Source: Pseudomonas sp. A34-9
Lineage (GTDB): Bacteria > Pseudomonadota > Gammaproteobacteria > Pseudomonadales > Pseudomonadaceae
DNA length: 64,000 bases
Reading direction: 5' to 3'
Assembly: GCF_029543085.1 (NCBI RefSeq)
Contig: NZ_CP119967.1
Coordinates: 1,142,501-1,206,500, forward strand
Below are positions 9,907 through 21,051 of the stretch, piece by piece. Made by a program: the position numbers and the translations under genes. The number at the start of each line of letters is the position of its first letter. The first letter of the stretch is position 1. The notes under the pieces are model-generated. The model saw only the letters and a list, made by a program, of their open reading frames with translations, searched no databases and was not told the origin of the DNA.

Positions 9907-11046
9907 ATGGAGACATCCCTTTTGCGCATTGTTCTTTTATTCGCCGCGTGGCTGTTGAGCGTCGGTGCCGTCGCGGCGCCGGGCGATGTGGCGACGCTGG
10001 ATCGCAGCACCTGGCCTGAGCAGCTCAGCAACCCGACGCTGTTTGACGTGGCTTCACGGGCGGAAATCCTCATGTTCGCCCGGGGCCTGCTCGGCACTGA
10101 ATCGATGGACGAAGCCGCGCTGGCTCAGCGTCTGGGCCTGCGCACGGTCAATATCGACGCGGTCAACAGCCTGCGCCAACGCCTCTGGCAGCGCCTGTTG
10201 AGCAACTACAACTACGCCCAGCAAAGCTGTGATCAGGACGCCTCGTTCTGTTTCCTCGTCGAAGACCTGCCGACCCTGCGCGAGCAAGCCGCCAAGTTCG
10301 TGGTCAGCGACGACAGCTATTACACCAAGTGGGCTGAACCGAGCCGGATCTTCCATTTGCAGTATCTGGATGAGTTGATGCGCAAGGCGGCGTTGTCACC
10401 GCAGACCAGCAATGAATTCGATCGTTTCGGTGACTACGAGCGCAACGGCGACGAGATGCACGACCGGCTGTTTCTGCTGACCTTCGATAGCGCCGCCAAT
10501 GTGCAGCCGGACAACACTGACTGGCTCACCGAATACCTGCGCAAGTCGAACCTGAGCGGTACCTTCTTCGTATTGGGCAAGGATATTCAGGCGCGCCTGG
10601 CTGATCGTTCGGTGAGCGGCCTGCAGGCCGGGTTCTCGAAACAGTGCGTCGGTGTGCAGGGTTGGGAGTTCCGCTCCCACAGCCATTGGCAGGACTGGCA
10701 GGATTCGGTGCGGCGCAGCGCTGATCTGGTGAAAAGCAAGTTGCCGGAAAACTACGTGCCGCTGTTCCGGCCGCCGGAAGGGCAGCGCCGCAGCGACGCC
10801 CAGGGTTTCTTCAACACCCAGGGCCTGCAAGTGGCGCTGTGGGACATCGATGCCCAGGACGGCGCCGGCAAACTCAAGGGTGCCCCGAGCGCGCAGCGGG
10901 TACTGACGCTGATGTTGCTGTGGCGACACGGGGTGATCAATTTCAACCTGAAACAGGACGCGGTGAAGACCTCGTTGCCGTGGCTGATCACGCAAACCGC
11001 GCAGAGCGGCATCGGTTGGGAAGACTGTCAGGACGCATTTCGCTGA
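9907..11046 (+). CDS. Secreted polysaccharide deacetylase-like protein
   Basis: A signal peptide of about 24 residues (METSLLRIVLLFAAWLLSVG...AVAA) leads a 379-residue protein with a C-terminal NodB-type (carbohydrate esterase 4) region. The third family motif is clear (LFRPPEG). The first motif reads LLTFDSA, keeping the first Asp of TFDDG but replacing the second by Ser. The second appears as RSHSHWQDW rather than the usual H(S/T)xxH. The N-terminal half, about residues 25-190, resembles nothing I recognise. Activity is uncertain and a non-catalytic carbohydrate-binding role is possible. It is a single gene. Confidence 0.75.
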   Translation: METSLLRIVLLFAAWLLSVGAVAAPGDVATLDRSTWPEQLSNPTLFDVASRAEILMFARGLLGTESMDEAALAQRLGLRTVNIDAVNSLRQRLWQRLLSNYNYAQQSCDQDASFCFLVEDLPTLREQAAKFVVSDDSYYTKWAEPSRIFHLQYLDELMRKAALSPQTSNEFDRFGDYERNGDEMHDRLFLLTFDSAANVQPDNTDWLTEYLRKSNLSGTFFVLGKDIQARLADRSVSGLQAGFSKQCVGVQGWEFRSHSHWQDWQDSVRRSADLVKSKLPENYVPLFRPPEGQRRSDAQGFFNTQGLQVALWDIDAQDGAGKLKGAPSAQRVLTLMLLWRHGVINFNLKQDAVKTSLPWLITQTAQSGIGWEDCQDAFR

Positions 11047-11383
11047 GAAACGCTGAAAGCCCGGAAACATTGGGCTTGGGGCGAATTTTTTGAAGAATTC
11101 GTTGCAGGCGGACTTCCGACTTTAGCGGGCTATGGACAGTCCGCCAAGGGCTTTTCGTCACTCTGCAAAATAAACTTAAAAAAACCGTCAAAGTACTTTT
11201 TTATGTCATCGGTTTTGGAGTATTACGAAGACAGACCGCCGAAACCTGCAACACAGGTGGCGTCTTCCAAGACCCGTTTGTTTGCAGTCACTTGAATCTC
11301 CGCAGGTGAGATTTCGGCAGTCACTTCGAGGCGCAGCACCGCCCAGGTATTGCGTCTACTGGCTCTGACAAAGGTGACCGAGT
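11047..11383. other. Spacer upstream of the phoH-like gene
   Basis: About 340 bases. A weak stem AGCCC...GGGCT near 11058-11077 followed by a T run may end the deacetylase transcript. The rest presumably holds the promoter of the next gene, but no convincing promoter elements were seen. Confidence 0.4.
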
Positions 11384-12778
11384 ATGGATGATCACGGACG
11401 TAGCCCTTCCTCCAACCAGCCAATCCTTTATGTACTCGATACCAACGTATTGATTCACGATCCAAACGCCCTGCTGAATTTCGAAGAACACCACGTCGCG
11501 ATCCCGATGACCGTGCTTGAAGAGCTGGACAAGCTCAAGAGCGGGCATCACAGCGTGGCCGCCGAATGCCGTCAGGCCATCCGGCTGATCGACAAGACCC
11601 TGGGCGATGCGTCCCCGGAAGATGTCGAACTGGGTGTGCCGATCCAGCGCGGTAAAGGCGGGCCGAAGGGCTTGCTGTCAATTCTGATGAGCAAGCAGGC
11701 CGAATCGAATCTGATTCTGCCCGAGCACCTGAACGACAACAAAATCATCAACCAGTTGATCGACCTGCACACTCGCGAACCGAAAAAACCGGTGGTGCTG
11801 GTCACCAAAGACATCAACATGCGCCTCAAGGCGCGTGCCTGCGGGATCGATGCCGAGGATTACAGCACCGACCAACTGGTCGATGACGTGTCCCTGCTGC
11901 CCAACGGCTACCACAACATGACCGGCTCATTCTGGGACCGCGTGAGCAAGGTCGATACCCGTCAGGATCACGGCCGCACCTGGCATCAGGTGCAATTGAT
12001 CGACAACCTGCCGGCGGTGCACATCAACGAGTTCATCATTGACGAACAGGGCTTTGTCGGCTGGATCAAGGAGATCGACGAGGCCAAGCTGCTGATCCTC
12101 GACCTGCATCAGGAACCGCTGTTGCATCAAGAGGCCTGGGGGCTCAAACCGCGCGACATCTATCAAAGCCTGGCGCTGTACGCGCTGCTGGATCCGGACA
12201 TTCATCTGGTCAACCTGTCGGGTGCCGCCGGTTCCGGTAAAACCATTCTGGCGCTGGCCGCTGCGATCGAGCAGACCATGGTCAGCAAACGTTATCGCCG
12301 CATCATCGCGACGCGTAGCGTGCAGGGCCTGGACCAGGAAATCGGTTTCCTGCCCGGCACCGAAGCGGAAAAAATGGAGCCGTGGCTGGGTGCCATCACC
12401 GACAACCTCGAAGCCTTGCACATGGATGACGAAAACACCCATGGCAGCGTCGATTACATCCTCAGCAAAGTGCCGTTGCAGTTCAAGTCGCTCAACTACA
12501 TTCGCGGTCGCAGCTTCCAGCAGAGCCTGATCCTGATCGACGAATGCCAGAACCTCACGCCACACCAGATGAAAACCATCATCACCCGTGCCGGCGCCGG
12601 TTCCAAAGTGGTGTGCCTGGGTAACCTGGCACAGATCGATACCCCTTACCTGTCCGCGACCAGCTCCGGACTGACCTACCTGACCGAACGCTTCAAGGAT
12701 TTCCCCAACGGTGTGCACATCACCCTGCAAGGGGTGCCTCGCTCGATTCTGGCCGAATACGCCGAATCGCATCTGTAA
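11384..12778 (+). CDS. PIN domain plus PhoH-like ATPase
   Basis: Fusion of an N-terminal PIN ribonuclease-type domain (LDTNVLIHDP with Asp19, then VLEELDKLK) with a C-terminal PhoH ATPase (Walker A GAAGSGKT near residue 280, Walker B LILIDECQN). PhoH2-type proteins with this architecture have been described as RNA helicase/nuclease, so a role in RNA processing is likely; the substrate is unknown. The length of 464 residues is usual for pseudomonad homologues. A strong terminator follows, so it is probably monocistronic. Confidence 0.92.
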   Translation: MDDHGRSPSSNQPILYVLDTNVLIHDPNALLNFEEHHVAIPMTVLEELDKLKSGHHSVAAECRQAIRLIDKTLGDASPEDVELGVPIQRGKGGPKGLLSILMSKQAESNLILPEHLNDNKIINQLIDLHTREPKKPVVLVTKDINMRLKARACGIDAEDYSTDQLVDDVSLLPNGYHNMTGSFWDRVSKVDTRQDHGRTWHQVQLIDNLPAVHINEFIIDEQGFVGWIKEIDEAKLLILDLHQEPLLHQEAWGLKPRDIYQSLALYALLDPDIHLVNLSGAAGSGKTILALAAAIEQTMVSKRYRRIIATRSVQGLDQEIGFLPGTEAEKMEPWLGAITDNLEALHMDDENTHGSVDYILSKVPLQFKSLNYIRGRSFQQSLILIDECQNLTPHQMKTIITRAGAGSKVVCLGNLAQIDTPYLSATSSGLTYLTERFKDFPNGVHITLQGVPRSILAEYAESHL

Positions 12779-12790
12779 TCCTTCAGCCAA

Positions 12791-12822
12791 AACCGGGCGG
12801 CCCAACAGCCGCCCGGTTTTTT
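12791..12822 (+). terminator. Rho-independent terminator after the phoH-like gene
   Basis: AACCGGGCGGCccaacaGCCGCCCGGTT followed by a T run. Confidence 0.9.
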
Positions 12823-12842
12823 ATGCCCGAACACAAATCCCC

Positions 12843-12927
12843 TGTAGGAGCTGCCGAAGGCTGCGATCTTTTGATCTTGTTTTTAAAAATCAAAGTCAAA
12901 AGATCGCAGCCTTCGGCAGCTCCTACA
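12843..12927. repeat. REPIN-type palindrome, family A
   Basis: TGTAGGAGCTGCCGAAGGCT and onward to TTTTGATC, opposed by its near-perfect complement ending TCCTACA. It is one of eight family A copies in the window. Confidence 0.85.
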
Positions 12928-13004
12928 CGAAGAACACCATATTCGTGCGTGCGGAAATTTGACCCGCAGGTTTACAATTGACGCTCCTGATCAGGAGTAA
13001 TCCC

Positions 13005-13478
13005 GTGCTGACTCATCTCGATTCCCAAGGTCGCGCCAACATGGTCGACGTCACCGAAAAAGCCGTGACGTTTCGTGAAGCGACGGCCCAAGCGCTGGTG
13101 CGCATGCTCCCTGCAACGCTGCAGATGATTGTCAGCGGCGGCCACCCAAAGGGTGACGTGTTCGCCGTGGCGCGTATTGCCGGCATTCAGGCCGCAAAAA
13201 AAACCAGCGATCTGATTCCCCTGTGCCACCCGCTGATGCTCACTGGCGTCAAAGTCGAGCTCAGCGCTGATGGCGAAGACACCGTGCGCATCGTCGCTCG
13301 CTGCAAACTGTCCGGGCAGACCGGCGTCGAGATGGAAGCGTTGACGGCTGCCAGCGTCGCCGCCCTGACCATCTACGACATGTGCAAAGCCGTCGATCGT
13401 GGCATGACCATCGAAAGCGTGCGTCTGCTGGAGAAGGTCGGCGGCAAGAGCGGGCACTTTCAAGCGGAGCAGCCATGA
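13005..13478 (+). CDS. moaC: MoaC, cyclic pyranopterin monophosphate synthase
   Basis: Second step of molybdenum cofactor synthesis, forming cPMP from the MoaA product. The product has 157 residues with the family blocks [22 protein letters not shown] and a C-terminal KVGGKSG. The GTG start at 13005 is supported by AGGAG nine bases before it and by the family N-terminus [15 protein letters not shown]; an in-frame ATG at 12978 would add a non-conserved tail. Its TGA overlaps the moaD ATG. Confidence 0.96.
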   Translation: MLTHLDSQGRANMVDVTEKAVTFREATAQALVRMLPATLQMIVSGGHPKGDVFAVARIAGIQAAKKTSDLIPLCHPLMLTGVKVELSADGEDTVRIVARCKLSGQTGVEMEALTAASVAALTIYDMCKAVDRGMTIESVRLLEKVGGKSGHFQAEQP

Positions 13479-13717
13479 ACCTGACCGTGAAGTTTTTTGC
13501 CCGTTACCGTGAAGCGCTGGGCGTGGATTCGGTCAAGGTTGAAGGCGATTTTGCTAGCGTAGACGACGTGCGCGCATTGCTCGCGCAACGTGATGGCGCC
13601 GAGGTGCTAAGCGAGCAGAACCTGATGTGCGCACGCAACGAAGACCTCTGCCAACTCGATGAGCCGGTGGTCGATGGCGACGAAGTGGCGTTTTTCCCCA
13701 CCGTGACCGGAGGCTGA
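13475..13717 (+). CDS. moaD: MoaD, molybdopterin synthase sulfur-carrier subunit
   Basis: Ubiquitin-like sulfur carrier whose C-terminal glycine is thiocarboxylated and donates sulfur to cPMP with MoaE. The 80-residue product starts [16 protein letters not shown] and ends in the required Gly-Gly (PTVTGG). The start overlaps the moaC stop (ATGA), which shows translational coupling. A longer in-frame start at 13382 lies inside moaC and is not credible. Confidence 0.95.
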   Translation: MNLTVKFFARYREALGVDSVKVEGDFASVDDVRALLAQRDGAEVLSEQNLMCARNEDLCQLDEPVVDGDEVAFFPTVTGG

Positions 13718-13720
13718 GCC

Positions 13721-14173
13721 ATGGCGATTCGTGTGCAGGCCACGCCGTTCGATCCGGGCGCTGAAGTCAACGCGATGCACGCGGCGAATGTCGGCGTCGG
13801 TGCGGTGGTGAGTTTTGTCGGTTACGTGCGCGACTTCAACGATGGCCTGGATGTGGCCGGGATGTTTCTCGAGCACTATCCGGGCATGACCGAGAAGGCG
13901 CTGGGCAAAATTGCCGTTGAAGCCGAGCAGCGCTGGCCGCTGTTGAAACTGGAAGTGCTGCATCGCATCGGTGCACTCGAACCTGGCGAGCCGATCGTGT
14001 TTGTCGGCGCCGCCAGTGCCCATCGCCAGGCCGCATTCGATGCCTGTGCCTTCGTCATGGACTACCTGAAAACCCGTGCACCGTTCTGGAAGAAAGAAAA
14101 CACCAGCGACGGGCCGCGTTGGGTTGAAGGGCGGGACAGTGATCATGCCGCGGCGGATCGCTGGAAAAAGTAA
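13721..14173 (+). CDS. moaE: MoaE, molybdopterin synthase catalytic subunit
   Basis: Large subunit of molybdopterin synthase; it forms a heterotetramer with MoaD. The 150-residue product contains GAVVSFVGYVRD, LEHYPGMTEK and the C-terminal APFWKKE block with a lysine used in catalysis in the family. It begins three bases after the moaD stop and closes the moaCDE operon. Confidence 0.96.
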   Translation: MAIRVQATPFDPGAEVNAMHAANVGVGAVVSFVGYVRDFNDGLDVAGMFLEHYPGMTEKALGKIAVEAEQRWPLLKLEVLHRIGALEPGEPIVFVGAASAHRQAAFDACAFVMDYLKTRAPFWKKENTSDGPRWVEGRDSDHAAADRWKK

Positions 14174-14196
14174 TTCCTGTAGCGCTCTTCAGTAAG

Positions 14197-14276
14197 CCTT
14201 CGCGAGCAAGCTCGCTCCCACATGGGATTTGTGTCATTCACTAATCCAATGTGGGAGCGAGCTTGCTCGCGAAGGG
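14197..14276. repeat. REP inverted pair, family B
   Basis: CCTTCGCGAGCAAGCTCGCT at 14197 is opposed by GTGGGAGCGAGCTTGCTCGC, ending near 14276. It lies downstream of moaE and could act as its 3' hairpin. Confidence 0.85.
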
Positions 14277-14322
14277 GCCATCTGCAACACCAAAAACCTC
14301 GCGGACACTCTCTTCTCCCTGA

Positions 14323-14367
14323 TTGACGACTTGTACCTATAAGTCCAATATGGATTTCCAAGTACAA
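14323..14367 (+). promoter_or_regulatory. Candidate promoter with overlapping palindromic operator (DauR site?)
   Basis: The -35 element TTGACG (14323-14328) and -10 element CAATAT (14346-14351) are 17 bases apart. The -10 lies inside TCCAATATGGA (14344-14354), a palindrome flanked symmetrically by TTGTAC (14331-14336) and GTACAA (14362-14367), all with the same centre at 14349. A closely related core, TCCATTATGGA, lies on the dauB promoter at 18252-18262. Confidence 0.6.
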
Positions 14368-14440
14368 AAATAGCGTCTCCCCCGTTTCAGCTCTTTCTTC
14401 TGTCTTGCCAAACCAACAACAACCCCGCGAGAGAACGAAC

Positions 14441-15217
14441 ATGAAGAAGCTCCCCCTCATCACCGGTCTGGCCTTTAGCCTGTTGGCCTCCGCCAGCGTG
14501 TTCGCCGCCGAGCAAACCCTGCGCATTGGCATCGAAGCCGCCTACCCGCCATTCGCCTCGAAATCCGACAAGGGCGAAATCGTCGGTTTCGATTACGACA
14601 TCGGCAACGCTTTGTGTGCGCAGATGAAGGTCAAGTGCGTGTGGGTCGAAGGTGAGTTCGATGGTCTGATTCCTTCGCTGAAAGTGAAGAAGATCGACAT
14701 GGCCCTGTCGTCGATGACCATCAACGAAGACCGCAAGAAGTCGGTGGATTTCACTCACAAGTACTACTTCACTTCGTCACGCCTCGTGATGAAAGAAGGC
14801 GCCACGGTTGATGATCAATACGCCAGCCTCAAGGGCAAGAATATCGGCGTACAGCGTGCAACGACGACTGATCGTTACGCCACCGAGGTGTTCGAGCCCA
14901 AGGGCATCAACGTCAAGCGCTACAGCAACAACGAAGAGATCTACATGGATTTGGCGGCGGGGCGGCTCGATGCGATTTTTGCCGACACCATTCCGCTGAA
15001 TGACTTTTTGTCGATGCCCCGTGGCAAGGGTTATGCGTTTGTCGGGCCTGAGTTGAAGGATCCGAAATACGTCGGCGAGGGTGCCGGGATTGCGGTGCGC
15101 AAGGGCAATAGCGAATTGGTCAGCCAGTTGAATGGCGCCATTGATGGCATTCGCGCGAGTGGCGAATATCAGAAGATTTCCGAGAAGTACTTCAAGTCCG
15201 ACATTTACGGCGACTGA
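14441..15217 (+). CDS. Periplasmic basic-amino-acid binding protein of an ABC transporter
   Basis: Solute-binding protein of the ArgT/HisJ (lysine-arginine-ornithine) type. A 22-residue signal peptide ([22 protein letters not shown]) precedes the family blocks [23 protein letters not shown] and [14 protein letters not shown]. The length of 258 residues is typical. No permease genes are adjacent, so it must use a transporter encoded elsewhere. It faces dauR tail to tail; P. aeruginosa has a binding-protein gene in the same place, which suggests arginine or D-arginine uptake. Confidence 0.9.
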   Translation: MKKLPLITGLAFSLLASASVFAAEQTLRIGIEAAYPPFASKSDKGEIVGFDYDIGNALCAQMKVKCVWVEGEFDGLIPSLKVKKIDMALSSMTINEDRKKSVDFTHKYYFTSSRLVMKEGATVDDQYASLKGKNIGVQRATTTDRYATEVFEPKGINVKRYSNNEEIYMDLAAGRLDAIFADTIPLNDFLSMPRGKGYAFVGPELKDPKYVGEGAGIAVRKGNSELVSQLNGAIDGIRASGEYQKISEKYFKSDIYGD

Positions 15218-15220
15218 TAA

Positions 15221-15302
15221 AAAAGATCGCAGCCTTCGGCAGCTCCTACATGGGAATGCGTTCTCCTGTAGGAGCTGCCGAAGGCTGCGATCTTTTGATC
15301 TT
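15221..15302. repeat. REPIN-type palindrome, family A, between convergent genes
   Basis: The two arms (15221-15250 and 15267-15302) point outwards. The right arm runs into the dauR stop codon, which begins at 15302 on the opposite strand. It may form the shared 3' hairpin of both transcripts. Confidence 0.85.
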
Positions 15303-15928
15303 CAGCCCTTCAATTCCTTCAAATGCTTGTACACCGTCGCCCGCCCCATGTTCAGCACATTGGCCACATAGTTCGAGGCGCTCTTGCCCTTGAACGCGCC
15401 CTCGGCGTGCAGCGCCAGCACCAGTTCGCGTTTGTGATCGCGGGTCAGCACATTCAGGCTCAATTGGCGTTCACGCAGCCAGGCGTGCAGGAAGGTATTG
15501 ATGCGTTCCTGCCAGTCATCGCGAAACAGTGAATCCGGTTGCGGGATCAGTTTGCTCGGCGACAGGAACAGGTCCAGCGCCGCCTTGGCATTCTCGAACA
15601 GCGAAATATTCAGGTTGATGCACAGCACCGCCAGCGGCAGGCCTTCGCTGTCGCGCAGGACGCTGCTCAGGCTGCGAATCTTCTGGCCGTCCCAATTGAG
15701 CTTTTCGTACGGACCGATATTGCGGTCGCTGACATCCTCGCTGAGCATGTCTTCCAGTGACGAGTCGTCGCCGATCTCGCGTTTGGACAGGTTGTTGGCG
15801 ATGTAGTCGACCTTCTGCGTGCGCAGGTCGTGCAGCACCACTTCGGCGTGCGGAAAGAACAGCGTGGCGATGGCATCGGCGATGGCGCGAAAGTTATCCA
15901 GGGCCGGGTCGAATTCAGGGGCGGTCAT
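15302..15928 (-). CDS. dauR: DauR-like transcriptional regulator (YheO-PAS plus helix-turn-helix)
   Basis: DNA-binding regulator of D-arginine catabolism by similarity of type and context. The YheO/PAS-like sensor domain covers about residues 10-120 (FFPHAEVVLHDLRTQKVDYI, PLAVLCINLNIS), and the C-terminal helix-turn-helix is in the last 35 residues (ASNYVANVLNMGRATVYKHL). The start at 15928 (MTAPEFDPALDNF) is preferred to the longer frame at 16009, whose extra 27 residues look unlike protein. Last gene of dauB-dauA-dauR. Probable target: the palindromes at 18241-18272 and 14331-14367. Confidence 0.85.
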   Translation of the reverse strand: MTAPEFDPALDNFRAIADAIATLFFPHAEVVLHDLRTQKVDYIANNLSKREIGDDSSLEDMLSEDVSDRNIGPYEKLNWDGQKIRSLSSVLRDSEGLPLAVLCINLNISLFENAKAALDLFLSPSKLIPQPDSLFRDDWQERINTFLHAWLRERQLSLNVLTRDHKRELVLALHAEGAFKGKSASNYVANVLNMGRATVYKHLKELKG

Positions 15929-16021
15929 GACAGTGGAGCTCCAGGCAGCGTCAACGCCCCCGTGATCAGGGGGCGCTGCGAGTGTGCCGCAATCCGTTGG
16001 GCGCGTCATCCGGATGGACGA

Positions 16022-17256
<1,235 letters not shown>

Positions 17257-17272
17257 CAGGGGGATTGAGGTG

Positions 17273-18217
17273 TTAGTTCTGTAGGTGATAAACCGCATTG
17301 GCCAGGGCGATGTCTTCGAGGCCCAGGCCGATCGAGCGGAAAAACACGTGACGGGCGTAATCCGGGCGCTGCACTTTTTCACTGAGCAGATCCGCCAAGT
17401 CGCCAATGATCGAGTCCTTGTTCCAGCCGTGCTGCTCGGCGGCAATCAACATCTCACCCGCCGAACCCGGCGTGGTCAGACGATAGTCGCAGAACACCTG
17501 CATGTTGTTGAGGCTCTGCGGTGGTACTTCGTGGGCGCGTGGGGCGTTTGTGCTGATCGACGTGATCAGTGCCGGTTTGCTCAATGCGGCAGGATCGATC
17601 ACCGGTCCGGCGGACGAGGTGCAAAGCATGATCACGTCGGCCTCGGCGAGGGCGGCTTCGCGGCTGTTGGCAATGTTCAGATCGGCAGAGATGGCTTTCA
17701 ACCGTGCCTGAGTATCAGCGTCTTCGAGCAGGGACGGTGAATACACGCTGATGCTCTGCCAGTCACGCAGCGATTTCACATAGTGCAGATGCGCCTGAGC
17801 AACCTTGCCGCTGCCGATGATTGCCAGTCGCGTGGCACTCACCGGCGCGAGGGCGTCGACGGCCACAGCCGTGGTCGCTGCCGTGCGCGCGGTGGTCAGT
17901 TCACCGGCATCACACAACAGCAACGGCTGGCCGGTTTTCATCGACATCAATAATGTCCACGCCGTCACCAGCGCACCTTGCTCGCGAACGATGTAGGGCG
18001 AGGTCTTCACGCCGTAAACGCCGTCCTCGGCCAGCACGCCCAGATAGTTGATGAAGTCGCCGGCGCCCTGCGGGAACTCCACCAGTTGCTGCGCCGGTTG
18101 TACGGCGTTGCCCGCCGCGAGGTCGCGAAACAGCTTGCGCAGGATCTGCGGCACATTGATGCGCGCCAACAGCTCACGGGCCTGGGCTTGGTCGATCACG
18201 TGGGGCGTACTGGACAT
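17273..18217 (-). CDS. dauB: DauB-like NAD(P)H-dependent iminoarginine reductase (ornithine cyclodeaminase/mu-crystallin family)
   Basis: In P. aeruginosa the dauB product reduces the imino acid made by DauA to L-arginine, completing D- to L-arginine conversion. This 314-residue protein has the ornithine cyclodeaminase fold signature: KTSPY at residues 71-75, DAGELTTARTAATTAVAV near 103-120, and the nucleotide-binding GSGKVA at 135-140. First gene of the operon, with CGGAG upstream of the ATG at 18217. Taken alone it could be a true ornithine cyclodeaminase; the neighbours make DauB more likely. Confidence 0.87.
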   Translation of the reverse strand: MSSTPHVIDQAQARELLARINVPQILRKLFRDLAAGNAVQPAQQLVEFPQGAGDFINYLGVLAEDGVYGVKTSPYIVREQGALVTAWTLLMSMKTGQPLLLCDAGELTTARTAATTAVAVDALAPVSATRLAIIGSGKVAQAHLHYVKSLRDWQSISVYSPSLLEDADTQARLKAISADLNIANSREAALAEADVIMLCTSSAGPVIDPAALSKPALITSISTNAPRAHEVPPQSLNNMQVFCDYRLTTPGSAGEMLIAAEQHGWNKDSIIGDLADLLSEKVQRPDYARHVFFRSIGLGLEDIALANAVYHLQN

Positions 18218-18240
18218 GTCAGGCTCCGGAGTCTGGATCT

Positions 18241-18282
18241 AAACTAATTTGTCCATTATGGACATTTAGTTTTCTCTCGCAA
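18241..18282 (-). promoter_or_regulatory. dauB promoter with overlapping operator palindrome
   Basis: The minus-strand -35 TTGCGA (18282-18277) and -10 CATAAT (18260-18255) are 16 bases apart. The -10 lies in a perfect 13-bp palindrome, GTCCATTATGGAC (18251-18263), and an outer pair AAACTA (18241-18246) and TAGTTT (18267-18272) extends it. Binding here would block RNA polymerase, consistent with the repressor role of DauR. Confidence 0.65.
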
Positions 18283-18307
18283 GCGCCAGATGAAATGCCG
18301 GGCGAAA

Positions 18308-18343
18308 AAAAAGCGCAGTCCGTTGCCGGCTGCGCTTTTCTTC
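18308..18343 (-). terminator. Rho-independent terminator of rhlB
   Basis: On the minus strand AAAAGCGCAG, an 11-base loop, CTGCGCTTTT and a further T run. It begins 10 bases past the rhlB stop. Confidence 0.88.
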
Positions 18344-18352
18344 TAACGTCGC

Positions 18353-19831
18353 TTACTGCGGACGCTTGCGCTCGACCGCCCGCAACAGATGCGTCGGCGG
18401 CGTTTCGCAGCTGATCTTGCGACCGAGCTTTTCTTCGATGGACGGCAACTGGTATGAGTCATCCTCACCGGCGAAGCTGATCGACACACCATCGGCGCCG
18501 GCACGACCGGTACGACCGATGCGGTGCACGTAGTCGTCCGGGACTTCCGGCAGGGTGAAGTTGATCACGTGGCTGATGCCGTCGATGTGAATGCCGCGAC
18601 CGGCCACATCGGTGGCGACGAGCACGCGAATCTTGCCCTCGCGGAAACCTTCGAGGGTCTTGATGCGTTTGTGTTGCGGCACGTCGCCGGACAACTGCGC
18701 AGCATTCACACCGTCGCGCACCAGACGCTCTTCGATACGGCGGACTTCGTCCTTGCGGTTGGCGAAAACCATCACCCGCTCCCAGCCATTATCGTTGACC
18801 AGGTTGTAGAGCAATTTGTACTTGTCGGCAGCGGCCACGGCGTAGATGTGTTGCTCGACGTTTTCGCTGGCGACGTTGGTGACTTCAATTTCGACGATGG
18901 ACGGATCGGTCGTCCATTGCTTGGCCAGGTTCATCACGTCTTCGGTGAAGGTCGCGGAGAACAGCAGAGTCTGGCGCTCGGACTTCGGCGGGGTCTGGCG
19001 AATGATCTGGCGTACTTGCGGGATGAAACCCATGTCGAGCATGCGGTCGGCTTCGTCCAGCACCATCACTTCGACCATGTCCAGGTGCACGTCGCCGCGC
19101 TGGTTGAAGTCGAGCAGGCGGCCTGGCGTCGCCACGAGAATGTCGCAGTGACGCGCTTCGAGGTGCTTGAGCTGCTTGTCGAAGTCCATGCCACCCACAA
19201 ACGTCATGACGTTGAGGCCGGTGTACTTGGTCAGATCAGCGGCGTCCTTGGCGATCTGCACCACCAGCTCACGGGTTGGCGCGATGATCAGCGCACGGGG
19301 TTCGCCCATGTAGCGTTCTTTCGGCGGTGGCGTTTGCAGCAGCTGGGTGATGATCGAGATCAGGAACGCGGCGGTTTTGCCGGTACCGGTTTGCGCGCGG
19401 CCAATGGCGTCTTTGCCGGCGAGGGTAAAGCCCAGCACCTGTGCCTGAATCGGTGTGCAATACGGGAAGCCCAGATCCTGAATGGCGTGCATCAGTTCTG
19501 GAGACAGCTTGAAATCGTGGAAGCGGGTTTTGCCTTCCTGTGGCTCGACAACGAAATCTTCGAGTTTCCACGGAATAACCGGTGCCTTGGGCTTCGGTTC
19601 GCGACGCGGTCTGGCCTGTTTCGGCTCTTCACTGCGCGCAGGCTCGGCGGCGATTGGCGCGGCCGGAGCGGGTTTCGGGTCTTGCTTCGGTGCTGCTACG
19701 GCAGCGGGGCGGTCGGCCTGGGGCGCATCGTTGCGATGACCGGGGGCGTGCGACGGCGCACTGGGAACTGGCGCGAGCTGCTCAGCCTCGCTTTTACCGA
19801 ACATTTTCTTGAGTGCTTCGAGCACGGTCAT
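18353..19831 (-). CDS. rhlB: RhlB-type DEAD-box ATP-dependent RNA helicase
   Basis: RNA helicase, likely associated with RNA decay. Residues 15-90 form a Pro/Ala/Lys-rich low-complexity extension that is usual in pseudomonad RhlB. The core then follows: Q-motif region [40 protein letters not shown] in [27 protein letters not shown] and [10 protein letters not shown]. Length of 492 residues. Transcribed alone, with its own terminator. Confidence 0.93.
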   Translation of the reverse strand: MTVLEALKKMFGKSEAEQLAPVPSAPSHAPGHRNDAPQADRPAAVAAPKQDPKPAPAAPIAAEPARSEEPKQARPRREPKPKAPVIPWKLEDFVVEPQEGKTRFHDFKLSPELMHAIQDLGFPYCTPIQAQVLGFTLAGKDAIGRAQTGTGKTAAFLISIITQLLQTPPPKERYMGEPRALIIAPTRELVVQIAKDAADLTKYTGLNVMTFVGGMDFDKQLKHLEARHCDILVATPGRLLDFNQRGDVHLDMVEVMVLDEADRMLDMGFIPQVRQIIRQTPPKSERQTLLFSATFTEDVMNLAKQWTTDPSIVEIEVTNVASENVEQHIYAVAAADKYKLLYNLVNDNGWERVMVFANRKDEVRRIEERLVRDGVNAAQLSGDVPQHKRIKTLEGFREGKIRVLVATDVAGRGIHIDGISHVINFTLPEVPDDYVHRIGRTGRAGADGVSISFAGEDDSYQLPSIEEKLGRKISCETPPTHLLRAVERKRPQ

Positions 19832-19927
19832 CTCATCAATTGGTTAAGGAATGTACGCCGGCCAGTGTAATGCAAGAAACGGGCGCGGCGTAGTGTGATG
19901 ATCAAAGGGCAGGCATTGCTCGCGTCA

Positions 19928-21051
<1,124 letters not shown>

